From Acorus gramineus (lineage: Eukaryota; Streptophyta; Magnoliopsida; Acorales; Acoraceae), in assembly GCA_030737835.1 (NCBI GenBank), contig CM060852.1, positions 8,348,007 to 8,412,006 on the forward strand: a stretch of 64,000 bases of DNA. Reading direction: 5' to 3'. How positions within the stretch are numbered: the first letter of the stretch is position 1; each line of letters opens with the position of its first letter. The translations under genes were made by a program, and so were the position numbers. The notes beneath the pieces are model-generated. The model was not told the DNA's origin and made no database searches. It was given only the letters and a program-made list of their open reading frames with translations. Positions 12,546 to 24,250 of this stretch are shown here, one piece after another.

Positions 12546-13523
12546 AAGTGTTCTTATATTCGGCCCACTTTATAGCTCTATGCATATATTGATATATGCC
12601 TCATTAACCCCAACATTTATTGCATCGAGATATATATCATGTTAAAAGTTTTTATACATTCTATAACTGAGTTCATACAACTCAATAAAGTATATACATT
12701 GTAGATTTATGTGTTTAGCCTAACAAAGCACATATATGTCATTAATAGAATTGGATTGTACAACACTCAATTACACATGATATATGCATGCAAATGTAAC
12801 TCCCAAGCCATTGGAAATTAAATTATACAGCTACACAATTAATTTTGTTTTATAAAACGATTCTTTATAGATTTTTGAAGTTCTTAAGAAAATATATTAT
12901 TTATACATGATATATTACACATATGAATCTCGAGCACTGATACATTCAGTCTGTTTTACAGTCCCGTCTATAATATATGATATAATTTTTTTTTTTTTTA
13001 AAACAAAGAAAAATATATTATTATATCTTAATATATATTTCATTCTATATAACAATATATAGTTCAAAGAAAGAGTATGGTTTAAAAAAAAAATGAAAAA
13101 TGGTGGAGATTGCGATTGGAGCTCCACTTGGTGCTGGTGCTTGATGTATAATTTTCCATGAATCTTGGAGGTGTAAAACGGGCTGTCCGTATCAGCCCAA
13201 CCCTTTAATGGACCGGGGAACTGGGCCGGGTCCTGCTCGCTTGACAATTCTGATGGGCCGTGCACGGTCCACTATGGGAGCAAAACGGGCTACTGTGCTG
13301 GGCCCTGCAAACCCAACGGGCCAATGGGCTGACCACCAAAAATTTACATTTAAAAACTTTAAATCTAATTTGATCCATGGTGATTTAGTTTACATTATAT
13401 AAAAAAAACTATTTACATTTTTTCATGGTACAAATATCTTTTTTTCATGATTAAACTTATTCTTTTTTATTATTTGGTATTCCTTATTTCTCCACTCCCT
13501 ATGAATAACAATAATAATTTTTA
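12546..13523. other. Intergenic DNA with a GC-rich possible hAT fragment
   Basis: A copy of the dispersed TGATAC-type repeat lies near 12925-13080. From about 13160 to 13340 the sequence is rich in GGGCC/CGGGC motifs (AAAACGGGCTGTCC, CAACGGGCCAATGGGC), as in the subterminal regions of hAT MITEs. No matching ends or target duplication were found. Confidence 0.4.
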
Positions 13524-14640
13524 AACCTCAAATTTTAGGCCCCATCAAAAGCCCCATGAGTTGGCACATGTATAATACCCATTATACTCTTGTATTGTAT
13601 TTTTGTTATTATTGCTCCCCATATTTTGAAGAAGTGGTTACAATTTAGAATGATTGCATTAATCCCATTTTTCTTGTGTGATCCCTTCCAATTGAAGATC
13701 AATTGACGATGAATTTGAAAAAATCAATTGACGATCATTTTTTTTTTATTGTGTTATGGGTTTTGAAAATTATATGGATGAAGATCAATTGATGGTGAGT
13801 TTAGAAAAACAGATTTTATGATTTTGATAGGTAAAAAAATTGGATTTTGTTTTTGGAGTTCTAATGAAAAGCTTTTTTTTACTGTTTTTTTTTTTGTCAA
13901 AATAAGATGTATTAAGTTTCGGTTCTTCTGACTCAGTTTTGACTATTTGGATTTTCTGATTTTGATTATATTTTTTAGTTTTGTTTGACATATATAGAAT
14001 CTGAATTTCATTTTAAATTCAGATACATAGCGTGTATCTTGATTTACATGCATTGTTGTGTACCAAGTATGATCTATACAATCGTTTATGATTGTGTGTT
14101 TTGTGTATAATTATGCATAATGTGTCATTCATCATATTTTTTAGTTTTGTATCAGCATTATTCGACTCATTCAGATTCAAGATTTTCAAATACAGTGCAC
14201 ATTCACTTGTATGGAATGTGTATTTGTTAATTCAAATTCCAGATACACCTGTATCTGAATTTTATCTGAATTTGAATTACAATCCATTTTTTTAATGTAT
14301 TTGTTAATTCAAATTCTAGATACACTTGTATCTGAATTTGAATTTTAACCCATTTTCTGAAGTATCGATTGTGGGAACAAATCTGTCATTTTTTCGTTCG
14401 TATGGTTTCGTCCAAATCGGAACCCTAAAATTCAAATTTTTTGAAAACATGTTAGGTCTTAATGGTGCCACATTTTGTAGGATTCAGTTACGATAGTTAG
14501 TTGAAACTAATTTTTAAAATTATAAGAAGGGTAGTCTTGTCATTGTCATTTTTTGTGGTTAGAAAAAATTAAACAGGAATCAATAGGAGAGTGCCACCTT
14601 TTGGGGCTTACAAATGGGGCTTAATTTTTGAGACCCATAT
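13524..14640. repeat. TIR element of about 1.1 kb, MULE-like
   Basis: The left end CCTCAAATTTTAGGCCCCAT with AAGCCCCA is mirrored by the reverse complement of the right end, CTCAAAAATTAAGCCCCAT with AAGCCCCA, and both are followed by GGCAC. The interior has an imperfect direct repeat around ATTCAAATTCCAGATACACC (about 14230 and 14305). The boundaries are approximate and no target duplication was resolved. Confidence 0.5.
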
Positions 14641-14710
14641 AGCAGCACTGCATAAATAATTCCTCCCAATTTTAATAACTTTCCTCACATTAATGTGGTG
14701 GTAAGGTGGA

Positions 14711-15199
14711 TAGGGGTGGTAAACGAGCCGAGCTTTGACCTGCTCAGGCTCGGCTCGTTTAGGCTCGGGCTCGGCTCTGGAACGAGCTTCATTTTGTATT
14801 CAAGCTCGGCTCGTTGAGCTCGTGAAAAGCACGGTTAAAGCTCGGCTCGGCTCGTTTGTTAAACAAGCCAAGCTGAAGCTCGAATCAAGGCTCGGCTCGG
14901 GCTCGTTTAGCTAAAAAAAATCTTGTTTAGCATTTGAGAAGTCACATTTCATAAATCACAACACCTTATACATGTGAAAGTAACATAAGTTCGGGCTCGG
15001 GCTCGGCTCGTTAACCTTTTTTCAGTTAAGTAAACGAGCTCGTCTAGGCTCAGGCTCGGCTCAGGCTGGCTCGTTTACAAACCGAGCTTTAAAAATTGTT
15101 CAAGCTCGACTCGTTTGTCTAATCGAACGAGTCTGAGCGAGCTTTAATCGAGTCGAGCCCAAGTCGAGCCCGAGTTGCTCAACTGATTTACCGGCCCTC
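14711..15199. mobile_element. Non-autonomous hAT element, GAGCCGAGC family, copy 2 (inverted)
   Basis: The element starts TAGGGGTGGTAAACGAGCC and ends with a mutated partner (TTTACCGGCCCTC). The flanking 8-mers are aaggtgga and aaggcgga (7 of 8 identical), a hAT-type target-site duplication. The interior repeats GCTCGGCTCG/GAGCC many times. The central AT-rich core matches the 3419-3869 copy in reverse orientation. There is no coding capacity. Confidence 0.88.
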
Positions 15200-17041
15200 A
15201 AGGCGGAAGAACATTTTCTCTTTATATCACCTTCATTTATGAATGGCATCATCAGTCCAATCCTTTGAACCCATGCCAATCACTTTCTAGTAAGTCAATC
15301 TCAAGTAGTTTAATTTAGACAACCAAATCATAATATCAACCACAACTAATCTATTTTATTTTATATTTTAACACATCATAGTCTTGAATGATCATGGAAT
15401 TTTTTATATATATTTATCCCATTTTGGTTTCAAGTGGGTGCATTAAAGACAACTGCACTTGATTTATTTTTATTATTTTTGTTTTTTTTTTATTGTAAAG
15501 TCTTCAGTGCATGTTCACACATGGCATGGAAACTAAATCTGTTTCATTTGTGCATGCAATCCCTCGTGGTCTCTGACTTTGCGAGTTTAGGTGGGTTTTT
15601 ATTTTTTTTTTTGGTTTTGCTTGGGTATAGTTTGGGTGGGTTGGAGATGAGATCAAGCTTTAGTTTTTTTTATATGTTTTGATCTCATCTCATCAAAGCT
15701 TACTTGAATAATAACATATAATGACAGGCACGCCAAAACATCTCCCATTTTGAGTGTTGCTTGACATTCATTTCTAAAGTTAAAAAATAATTTTATATCA
15801 AGATATAAAAGATGCAAGTGTAACGCGCGTTTCTTATTTTTTTTTTTTTTTTAGTCTTTAATGACTATAGTACAATAATTCAGACTTACCTGTGTTAATA
15901 GTAGATTTGGATACGAGTCTTGAACATTGATTTATCCATCTGTTTGTTGACAAACATTCAAAAGTATTTTTTGTAGGACTGGGACAAACAAACTCTATGA
16001 AAATAATATAATTTTTTTTTTCAAAAAACTAGTATATCTCATTCTACAATATATATTTCACATTTTATAATAGTATATATTTCAATAGGCAACCATATAT
16101 ATTTAAAAAAAACTAGTGAAAGCTCTACACACCTGGCTAAATATATCTATCATTTTAAAATTTTAATTTTAAGACCACCTATCATTGTTTTTTTGACATA
16201 AAAAGAGTTGAAGTTGATTATAATTGAATTTGTTCTCTGTTGTTATTATAGTCATGAGTCGATCATCACATACCCAGCCAAAGTAAAATGACTATTCAGG
16301 TTTGTTTGGACGAACTCAAGACAAGTTATTCCCCAGTGCATACCAGTATCTATTCAAATTCCGGCCCTTGTTCTAGAAACAGTGGGGATAGACATCCCTT
16401 ATCTTTCAAAAACATACATTTACACCAAAATCATAAAATAAAAAAATAAATAAAAATGAGATGACTTTTAATTGATGCCCAACTAACACAAATTGACAGG
16501 TTACCAGATGTGTGAGTCAGGAGTTGTTTTTCATTTGGCGTGCTCAGATGATGTTTTGTTGGATGACTTTATTATTTCTGTCACATTCCGGTTTTGTTAT
16601 ATAATCCAAAATGGGAGTAGATATAGATATCTCAGTGGTGCTATAAGCAATCCTAAAAATAGTCCAAAGTATAATACAGTGCAATATATAATTATGTACT
16701 GAGAAAATGAATAATCTATATATTTTAAGTATATATGATAGTGTCCATTGTTCATTTTATGTATATACAAATTTTATTTGAGATCTATATTTTCATGGAT
16801 AAAATGATGAATTCTAAAATGATGAATTCTTAAAATCTTTGTGTATAGACACCCCCTAAATTTTAAAAGAAAATAATGTTAGGAACAAGTATATATACTA
16901 CATAGCTTTGATGAATCAGATGGACCTATTTATAGAAAAAGAAAAATTATATCCCTCGTTTAACATGGGCTATAAACTGGACTATGCTTATTTGAATCAT
17001 TGATAAAAAGCCATTTTTTTCTGTTAATTACTTACTCTTTC
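15200..17041. other. AT-rich intergenic DNA
   Basis: No gene was recognised. Poly(T) tracts and a related piece of the dispersed TATATATTTCA-type repeat near 16030-16110 are present. The 82-codon frame at 15434-15682 is Phe/Leu-rich because of T-runs. Confidence 0.55.
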
Positions 17042-17044
17042 TTA

Positions 17045-17938
17045 GAGAATCTCCAACCGTGACTCCTTTGTAGAGCTACGGTTGACTTCATTTTGAAGAA
17101 AGGGGGGGGGGCACTCCAACCCACCCCCTCCATTTTTACTTTTATTTTTATTTTTATTTAAAATATTAATTTAATTAATATAATAGTAATATAATAATTA
17201 ATATAAAATTGATTAAATTAATTTCATTTAATTGTTTTTTAAATATAATAGATAAATAATTAATAAAATATAATCTTATTAAATTTAACAAAAACAATTT
17301 CCCGTCCTAAGAAAAACAACAAGAAGAAAGTAGAATGCATAAAAAAAAATGAGAAAATTGATAAGATACAAGAAAATGCTAATATTCTAGTGTATGTTTT
17401 TATTTTAAATTCGATGTATCAAACAAAACTTAATGTATTTAGTGTGGTTTCAGTTAATCTATGAATATCATTATGTGAATTATTTAAAATTATAAAGTTT
17501 TTAAATTTTTAATGACATGACTTACTATGATACTGAGTAATAAATATAAAATTAATTAATATGAGATAATTAATGAAAATTAATGCATAAGTTAATTAAT
17601 ATTATGCTCATTTTGAAAGTCTCAACAAAACCTTTTTAATGATATCATATTTATAAATAAATAATTAGTATATTTAAACTAAACTTAAATTAAGTTAATA
17701 ATTTAATTTTTGGTAAGGGATACAAATGGAAGGATTGAAAGTTTGTATGTATTTGGGGGAGGGTAAAATGGGTTTTTATAAAAAATGAATAATGAAATGG
17801 ATGACCTCCATTTTTCCTCTTCTAGCTGCATATATGCAACTCATCTACCTTCTGCTGCATTTTGCAGTTAGAAATGGAGGCCTATTGAAGTCTTCCCGGG
17901 ATGTAAATTGAAGAAATGCATCCCAGTTGAAGATGCTC
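17045..17938. mobile_element. PIF/Harbinger-type non-autonomous element with TTA target duplication
   Basis: The left end GAGAATCTCCAACCGTG and the reverse-complemented right end GAGCATCTTCAACTGGG form the termini. TTA directly flanks both sides (17042-17044 and 17939-17941), the 3-bp target typical of PIF/Harbinger. The 894-bp interior is very AT-rich with no transposase. It is related to 41300-41958 by its termini. Confidence 0.75.
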
Positions 17939-17941
17939 TTA

Positions 17942-19103
17942 CACATTTTTTTTATTAAGATGGCAATATGACATCTAATAGTTTAATTGATTCAATTTGT
18001 TCTGTTAAACTTGGAACATGCATGAACAAAGCACAAATTAAGTCCACGTTGCTTCATATTTGAATAGTATTCTTTTGCGTGGAAGCTTCTCATTTGGGGT
18101 ATGTTAGGTACTTAGGTCAATGAGGATATTATCAACTAAACAGAGGAGGAACTAGTAAAACCCCAAGAAATAAATAAAAGCAGTATGTGAATTATTGGTG
18201 TTTGGAAATTCGATGATAATCGACAGGATGTGCGCATTGGTATGGATTGATTTTAAGCCTTAAAAAGGAATGAATATTTATTTGTTCAATTAATATAAGA
18301 GAGCATCTCTAAACCTAAACGTTTACTTAAATTTAAATTTAAATAAAAGTGACTTAAAAATCTATCTAACATTTATCCATACTTATATCAAATCAAATTT
18401 TTATTCAAACTTTTACTCAACTCAAAGAGTACTCAAAACTTTACCCAAAACATCCAATAGCCTTTTTGCAACAAATTCACATTTTCATGCCAATTAATTA
18501 ATCAGATTAAAAGATTTGAGTAAATACAAAATAATGACTGAAGACGTATCATATCAGATAAAATTTTCTCAAATTCTTTGTAAAATTTAAGTATATATTT
18601 AAGTTGCAGATAGTCATATATGATCCATGACCAAACATGTATTAGAAATAAGTTCTTCCAACATATCACAACTTCAAAAATCCACCGTAGTATAAATGCA
18701 CCCAAATTAAAAATTGATTATTATCATACAATCTTTCTGATAAACAATTTTTTTAAAAAAATTTGGGGGCTCTTAGCCCTACGCCTTCTACCAACAAGAA
18801 GAAAAACATGGCATTTCATTTCTCTATAATTATTTACATGAAAATTTTGCATATTTTCATTGCATTGCCAGATATTTTAAGAGATTGGTGCATAATTTCT
18901 TCGTGAATAGTGAATAACGTAATGTTTTTTTGGTGGCCGGGTAAGATCAAACTAATTACGGTAAATACGCAACTATATTCCTTGATTTTTTTCTTCTTCT
19001 AAACACCTTCACGTGCATGTCAGCAGTGAAAAATTTATGGGAAATTTCAACACATTTTGATTTTTTCAAAATAGGTAGTTGAAATATGTATCTTTATATG
19101 TTT
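17942..19103. other. AT-rich intergenic DNA
   Basis: GAGCATCTCTAAACC at 18301 is a lone PIF-type terminus for which I found no partner. No gene was seen. Confidence 0.55.
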
Positions 19104-19112
19104 TTTAATAAA

Positions 19113-19646
19113 GGGAAAAATCCAGTAACCCCTGGTAAACTGTCCTGAAATCCATTAAGCCCCTGACTTTTCTTGAAGTCTATATAATCTCCTGAAAACA
19201 CTTATGTAAATTTAAATAACTCTTTGAATTAAACTTTCGTTGACAGATGAAAAATATTATGCAAATATTCAATTTAGTTTTGGTTAACGCTGGCTGAAAA
19301 CACATTATACAAAAAAAACCCTCTACAATTTGTTAAAAATGCAGAAAGCCCTCTTAATAGATTATAAAACTCTATCCAGAGGGAAAATTAAAATTGTTAA
19401 TTACAGATGATTTTTCACATGTTTAACACATTACAGAGGGTTTTTTAATATAATGTGTTTTTAGCCAGGATTAGTTAAACAAAATATTTACAGAATATTC
19501 ATCATCTGTCAATGGAAATATAACTCATGTAACTATTTGAATTTACATAGGTGTTTTGAGATGATTATATATTTATATGGACTTCAGTAAACATAAGGGG
19601 TCATGAATTTTGAGCGATTTACGAGAGGTTATATAGATTTTTTTTC
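19113..19646. mobile_element. MULE-like foldback element with exact 9-bp target duplication
   Basis: The element begins GGGAAAAATCCAGTAACCCC and ends GATTTTTTTTC. The same 9-mer, TTTAATAAA, flanks it at 19104-19112 and 19647-19655. Inverted similarity runs inward through most of the element, for example AACACTTATGTAAATTTAAA against its inverted partner near 19550, and TTGACAGATGA against TCATCTGTCAA. The 534-bp element has no coding capacity. A 9-bp duplication and a GGGAAAAA terminus are typical of Mutator-like elements. Confidence 0.88.
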
Positions 19647-19655
19647 TTTAATAAA

Positions 19656-20788
19656 TTGATTGTATACATTCTTTCATTGTATCTAATCCAGTGCAATTCT
19701 CCGAGCTGGGTATATATTCGATTAGATATTTCATAATATCAGTTCATACTTCATAATATGAGTGCATGAATGAATGATTGAACGAGTGCATAAACCAAAA
19801 TTTTAAAATAAATGAAAATAATGAGTTGGCCACTTCAAAGTTGTCTTTAATTTCGTTACCCCGTCGCACGCACGATTACGACCACGCGCAGAGGTACCAA
19901 TGCGCGCAGCTGCTCTTCTTTGACTCTCTATTATATGATTTTTATATGAAAAAACAATGCACCAACTTAATTTATATGCGCTTTACTTCTCCAAAATTTG
20001 TGACAGTATTTTGGTAATGTATTTTTGTAGGAAAAAAATTTGATATTATAATGTATCAACATATTAAATATGAAACACATGCATATATCAAATTTTTTTT
20101 TCTAAATAAATTATAAACATATCTATTTCATTAAAATAATAAATTAAAATAGACGATGTTTGAATAAAACGCATGCGTATATCAAGTTGTCGAGAAGTAT
20201 TAGCAACTATAAAGTCTATAATTGTCCCCTGATATTAATCGATCGGGATCTTATAAATAAAGGATGAAGAGAGAAATCGAGATATCTTAAGTTTATATTT
20301 TTTTTATAATATCTCAATAATTAATCAGTACATTCAATAACATTCAGACAAGACATGAACATTAAAAAAAATTGAAAAGAACCTAGAGTTACAATTGATA
20401 TCATCTCATATGAAAAAAAGAAAAAACAGTATGACAGTCTGACGAACAATTCATATACCTAGATAGCCATACAACAATGTGTGTGTGTGTATATATCATC
20501 ATTATTAAATTTTTTATGTTTTTTATTCAATGAGTTCATTAATACATCATAAAAAAAAATAAACATTTTTTTTTCTATAAAAACATACATATAAGGTAGT
20601 TAAGATTTACTATTTTTAACCATCCTTTTCCAAAAACTCTCAAAAACTAGTCCGGTAAACTATTGGCTTAACGTCACCTCTCATACACCAGTGTCAAATC
20701 CCTGAAACTTTAGTGAAAATAAAAATATAAAAACTGAATTAAAAAAAATAGAAGCAGACAACCGGCTATACCCAACACCATCCCCTAG
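19656..20788. other. Upstream region of the peroxidase gene
   Basis: This is AT-rich DNA with a GC-richer patch near 19860-19910. I see no gene. Distal regulatory sites may lie here but none can be defined by eye. Confidence 0.5.
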
Positions 20789-20796
20789 TATATAAA
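20789..20796 (+). promoter_or_regulatory. Probable TATA box of the peroxidase gene
   Basis: TATATAAA lies 70 bp before the peroxidase start codon, which leaves room for a 5' leader of about 40 nt if transcription starts about 30 bp downstream. The following leader is C/A-rich (ACACACAAAGTCTC). Confidence 0.6.
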
Positions 20797-20866
20797 CACA
20801 CAAACTATTCTTCTCAGTTATACAATTCAAACACACAAAAGTCTCTATAACCATTCATTCATCTCA

Positions 20867-22896
20867 ATGAGCAATATGAGGCCACTAAGACCAATAATAC
20901 TGTTGGTGGCCCTGACAACAACCCTTTGTCTCCTCCCAAACGCCGCCCAAGCTCAGCTCCAGCAGAACTACTACGCCTCCGTCTGCCCCAACGTGGAGTC
21001 CATCGTCCGCGGAGTCGTCAACACCAAGTTCCAACAGACCTTCGTCACCGTCCCCGCCACTCTCCGCCTCTTCTTCCACGACTGCTTCGTCAACGTACGT
21101 ATATAACCCCCCATGAATGCATGAAACATGAAACACTTTAACTAATGAAATTTATATATATATATATAGGGATGTGATGCGTCTGTGATGATAGCTTCCA
21201 CGGGGGGGAACACGGCGGAGAAGGACAGCCCTGACAACCAGTCGCTGGCCGGCGACGGGTTCGACACCGTGATCAAGGCCAAGGCCGCGGTAGACGCCGT
21301 CCCCGGGTGTCGCAACAAGGTTTCGTGCGCTGACATACTGGCCATAGCCACCCGGGACGTCATTGCCCTGGTCAGTCTCACTTTTAATAGTTTTATTTCT
21401 CTTGTTTCTATTTGAAATATGGTTAAAAGTATGACTGGTTCAGTCCAGTGGACCGTCTTACGCTGTCGAATTGGGGAGACTGGATGGGCTGAGCTCGACG
21501 GCGGCGAGCGTCAACGGGAAGCTGCCACAGCCGACGGATAACCTCAAACAGTTGAACTCGCTCTTCGCCTCTAATGGGCTCTCTCAGACAGACATGATTG
21601 CACTCTCAGGTGAGAACATGAAAATAGATCTCTTTTGAAATTTGAAGTCAATGTGGTTATATTAAACAAGGTGGGTGTTAATATCAAGATTTTCTAAAAT
21701 GAGGGGTTTAGTATGATAGACGGTTGTGATTAGCATTACCAATGTTTCCTTTGGTTTCACGCGTTTCGTGTCTCAGACGTTGTCTGTGTGTGGCCCATGT
21801 CTTGAAATTCCTCGCCTAAACTTATTTATCTTATCTTATTTTATTTTTTTATATAAAAAAGTACTCTTGTCTAGTTGTCTCTCGATCAGACCAAAATAGT
21901 AAAAATATATTTATTTTAATTTAAAATGGCAACACTTACTCTCTGTGTGTATATGATTAGTTTACATGCCAATCATATATTTTTACCTTTTTATATTATA
22001 TTAAATTTTTATTTGACATTTGTAAAAAATAAAGAGAAAATTACAGAAAATATTCATAATAAAACTATGGTATTAGCACCCTTTCATAAAAAATCAACCA
22101 TCCTTTTTTAAAAAATAAATTTTAGTATAAATAATAGGTACTAACCGACTAGGGGTCTCCTTGAAATAAGCAAGAGATGTTTTCTTTATATAAACATTAT
22201 CACATGCAAACCTCATTTGCAATTTATTTAACTAATTAGATATGTATTTTGTTAGATAAATCATATAATTTTTTAAAGTTATATATACTTTAAAATATTA
22301 CTTCTCATGAAAAACGTATTTTTATAAATACATGCACGTGTTACACGCAATACTGTTTGACTATTCCTAAAATTATTTTTTATGCTGCAATAAATTAAAA
22401 AAAAAACCTATATTGAATCTTTCAAACTTCACAACTACTCCTTTTGAAGGGTTCCTAATAACAAGTCAAACATTCTCTCCTCTCAACAGCGGCACACACG
22501 TTGGGGTTCTCACACTGTTCAAAATTCTCAAACCGGATCTACAACTTCAGCCCATCAAACCCGGTGGACCCGACCCTAAACAAGACCTACGCGGTCCAAC
22601 TCCAAGGGATGTGCCCACAAAACGTGGACCCTCGCATCGCCATCAACATGGACCCCATCACGCCACGTCAGTTCGACAACGAATACTATAAGAATCTCCA
22701 ACAAGGGATGGGCCTGTTCACCTCCGACCAGACCCTCTTCGTGGACCGCAGATCCAGGCCCACAGTGAATACATGGGCCCAGAATTCGGTGGCCTTTAAT
22801 CAGGCCTTTGTTACCGCCATGACCAAGATGGGCCGGATCGGGGTCAAGACCGGGTCGCAGGGGAACATCAGAGTGGATTGCGGGGCTTTTAATTAG
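20867..22896 (+). CDS. Class III secretory peroxidase (four exons)
   Basis: Exons are 20867-21094, 21170-21370, 21444-21609 and 22490-22896, all with GT-AG introns, giving 1002 nt and 333 residues. Residues 1-29 form a signal peptide ending AAQA, and the mature chain starts QLQQNYY. Arg67 and distal His71 lie in [10 protein letters not shown], and proximal His201 in [11 protein letters not shown]. All eight family cysteines are present (40, 73, 78, 123, 129, 208, 240, 329), enough for four disulfides. The three-intron layout is the ancestral one for the family. The C-terminal block [12 protein letters not shown] followed by YYKNLQQG recalls the Arabidopsis PRX16/51/73 group. Such enzymes oxidise phenolics with H2O2 in the cell wall or make reactive oxygen species, and are expected to be exported. 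Residue 199, encoded across intron 3, is Ala instead of the commoner Gly. An alternative in-frame start is Met4. Confidence 0.96.
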
Positions 22897-23337
22897 GACC
22901 GTCTGATCTTACTCCTGCAGGTTAACAATTGTGGGTCTGTGCCTCTGTGGAGTTGTAAAACTTGTGTTTTTTTTTTTTTTTTGTGTTGTTGTTCAAAGAA
23001 TTGGTTGGTGAATAACGTGAAATCACAAATGAATAGTGCTATGGAAAAGAGTGGAATAAGAATTTTTTGTATTTTTATTGTCTAATACAACTATGATGAT
23101 CTGGGTCTGTGTGTAGCATGTATACAATTAGACATGCCAAATACATACTCCATTGCAAAAACAACATAAGAAGGTATACATTCAATTCATGAATATGTAC
23201 TTTATCCTTTGTGAAATTGTAAAACATGCATCTTAAAAAAAAAAAAAAACAAATAAAAGAAGGAATTGGTTGGTGAATAAGGTGAAACACAAATGAAGAC
23301 TGCTAGACTAAATTTTTGAGAAGTGTGAAAAGAGAAT
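22897..23337 (+). other. Peroxidase 3' flank with local direct duplication
   Basis: TTGGTTGGTGAATAACGTGA (about 23001) recurs as TTGGTTGGTGAATAAGGTGA (about 23266). The block from about 23136, ACTCCATTGC..AACATAAGAAGGTATA, recurs beyond the hAT insertion at about 24269-24345. The 3' untranslated region probably lies within the first 200 bp. Confidence 0.6.
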
Positions 23338-24250
23338 GGGCGCGTCTATCTTCACTAAGTCTTTTTCTTACCCCACCAATAAAAAAAAAAAAAAGCACAG
23401 TATTTTTTCTATTTCCACCGATCCCGCCAAGTCGATCAAACTTAATTGTCATTTTAAGTTTTCGATGACCAAACTTGGTCGTCATTTCATATTTTGGACG
23501 ACCTAACTTGGTCGTCATTTCAGATTTCGGACGACCGAACTTGATCGAATAGAATTTGTAATAAAATTTTTAATTTTTTTTCTTGAAAACTTAATCCCAT
23601 GACGTGTATCCCCCTTGGATCTTTCATGCCACTCTAATTTGAGTTGTAATATAGGGAGAATCAATTATTATTCTTAAATATAGAACATAAGAATAAATTT
23701 TTTACACAAGTGACAGACAAATTTTTAAAAGCTAAATATAAAATATGTTTGGATCAACTGATAGGTTTTTTTTGTTTTTAAACAAAAAATCTACTTAACT
23801 ACGAATTCAAACGAAACTTAAAAATGATATACATTTGTCTAATAAGATATTTTTTTATAAAAATTTAAATTAATTGAAACTATACCTACTTACATTTTTT
23901 TCAGTCCCTTAGCTGTTATTTGGATAAAAGAATAAATATAGAATATGATGGATAAACCGAAAAATTTATTTGTTTACAAAGAACATGTAAATATAATTCT
24001 GGACCTTGTTTGACTAATTTCAGTCGCCGATAACCTGAAATGACGACCAATTTCGATCGCCCAAAACCTGAAATGACGACCAATTTCGATCATCCAAAAC
24101 CTGAAATGACGACTAAGTTCGGTCACCCAAAACCTAAAATGACGACCAAATTCGATCAACCTGGATTGGTGGAAACAGCCAAACACCGATTTTTTTTTTT
24201 TTTTTTTTTATGGTGGATTAAGTGAAACGTTTGGTGGGTATAGCCGCCTG
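23338..24250. mobile_element. hAT-like element with 33-bp iterations in its arms, copy 1
   Basis: A perfect 8-bp duplication AAGAGAAT flanks the element (23330-23337 and 24251-24258). The left end is GGGCGCGTCTATC and the reverse-complemented right end is CAGGCGGCTATACCCACC. Each arm continues into TTTTTCTTACCCCACCAAT-type sequence, a poly(A/T) run, then tandem 33-bp units built on GACGACCAATTTCGATCG and CCCAAAACCTGAAAT. Four units are clear on the right (24030-24165) and about three on the left (23440-23550). The AT-rich core matches 39360-39780 in reverse orientation. There is no transposase. Confidence 0.85.

Noticed and set aside
24030-24165. CRISPR-like array of 33-bp units
   Set aside because: The units are head-to-tail with no spacers, sit in the arm of a hAT-like element and the genome is a plant.
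23303-24225. Open frames with an 11-residue repeat (MTTKFDRPKPE-like) at 23303-23518, 23974-24186 and 24040-24225
   Set aside because: The 33-bp DNA unit is a multiple of three, so any open frame repeats every 11 codons. They lie in transposon arms, occur on both strands and have no start or splice context.
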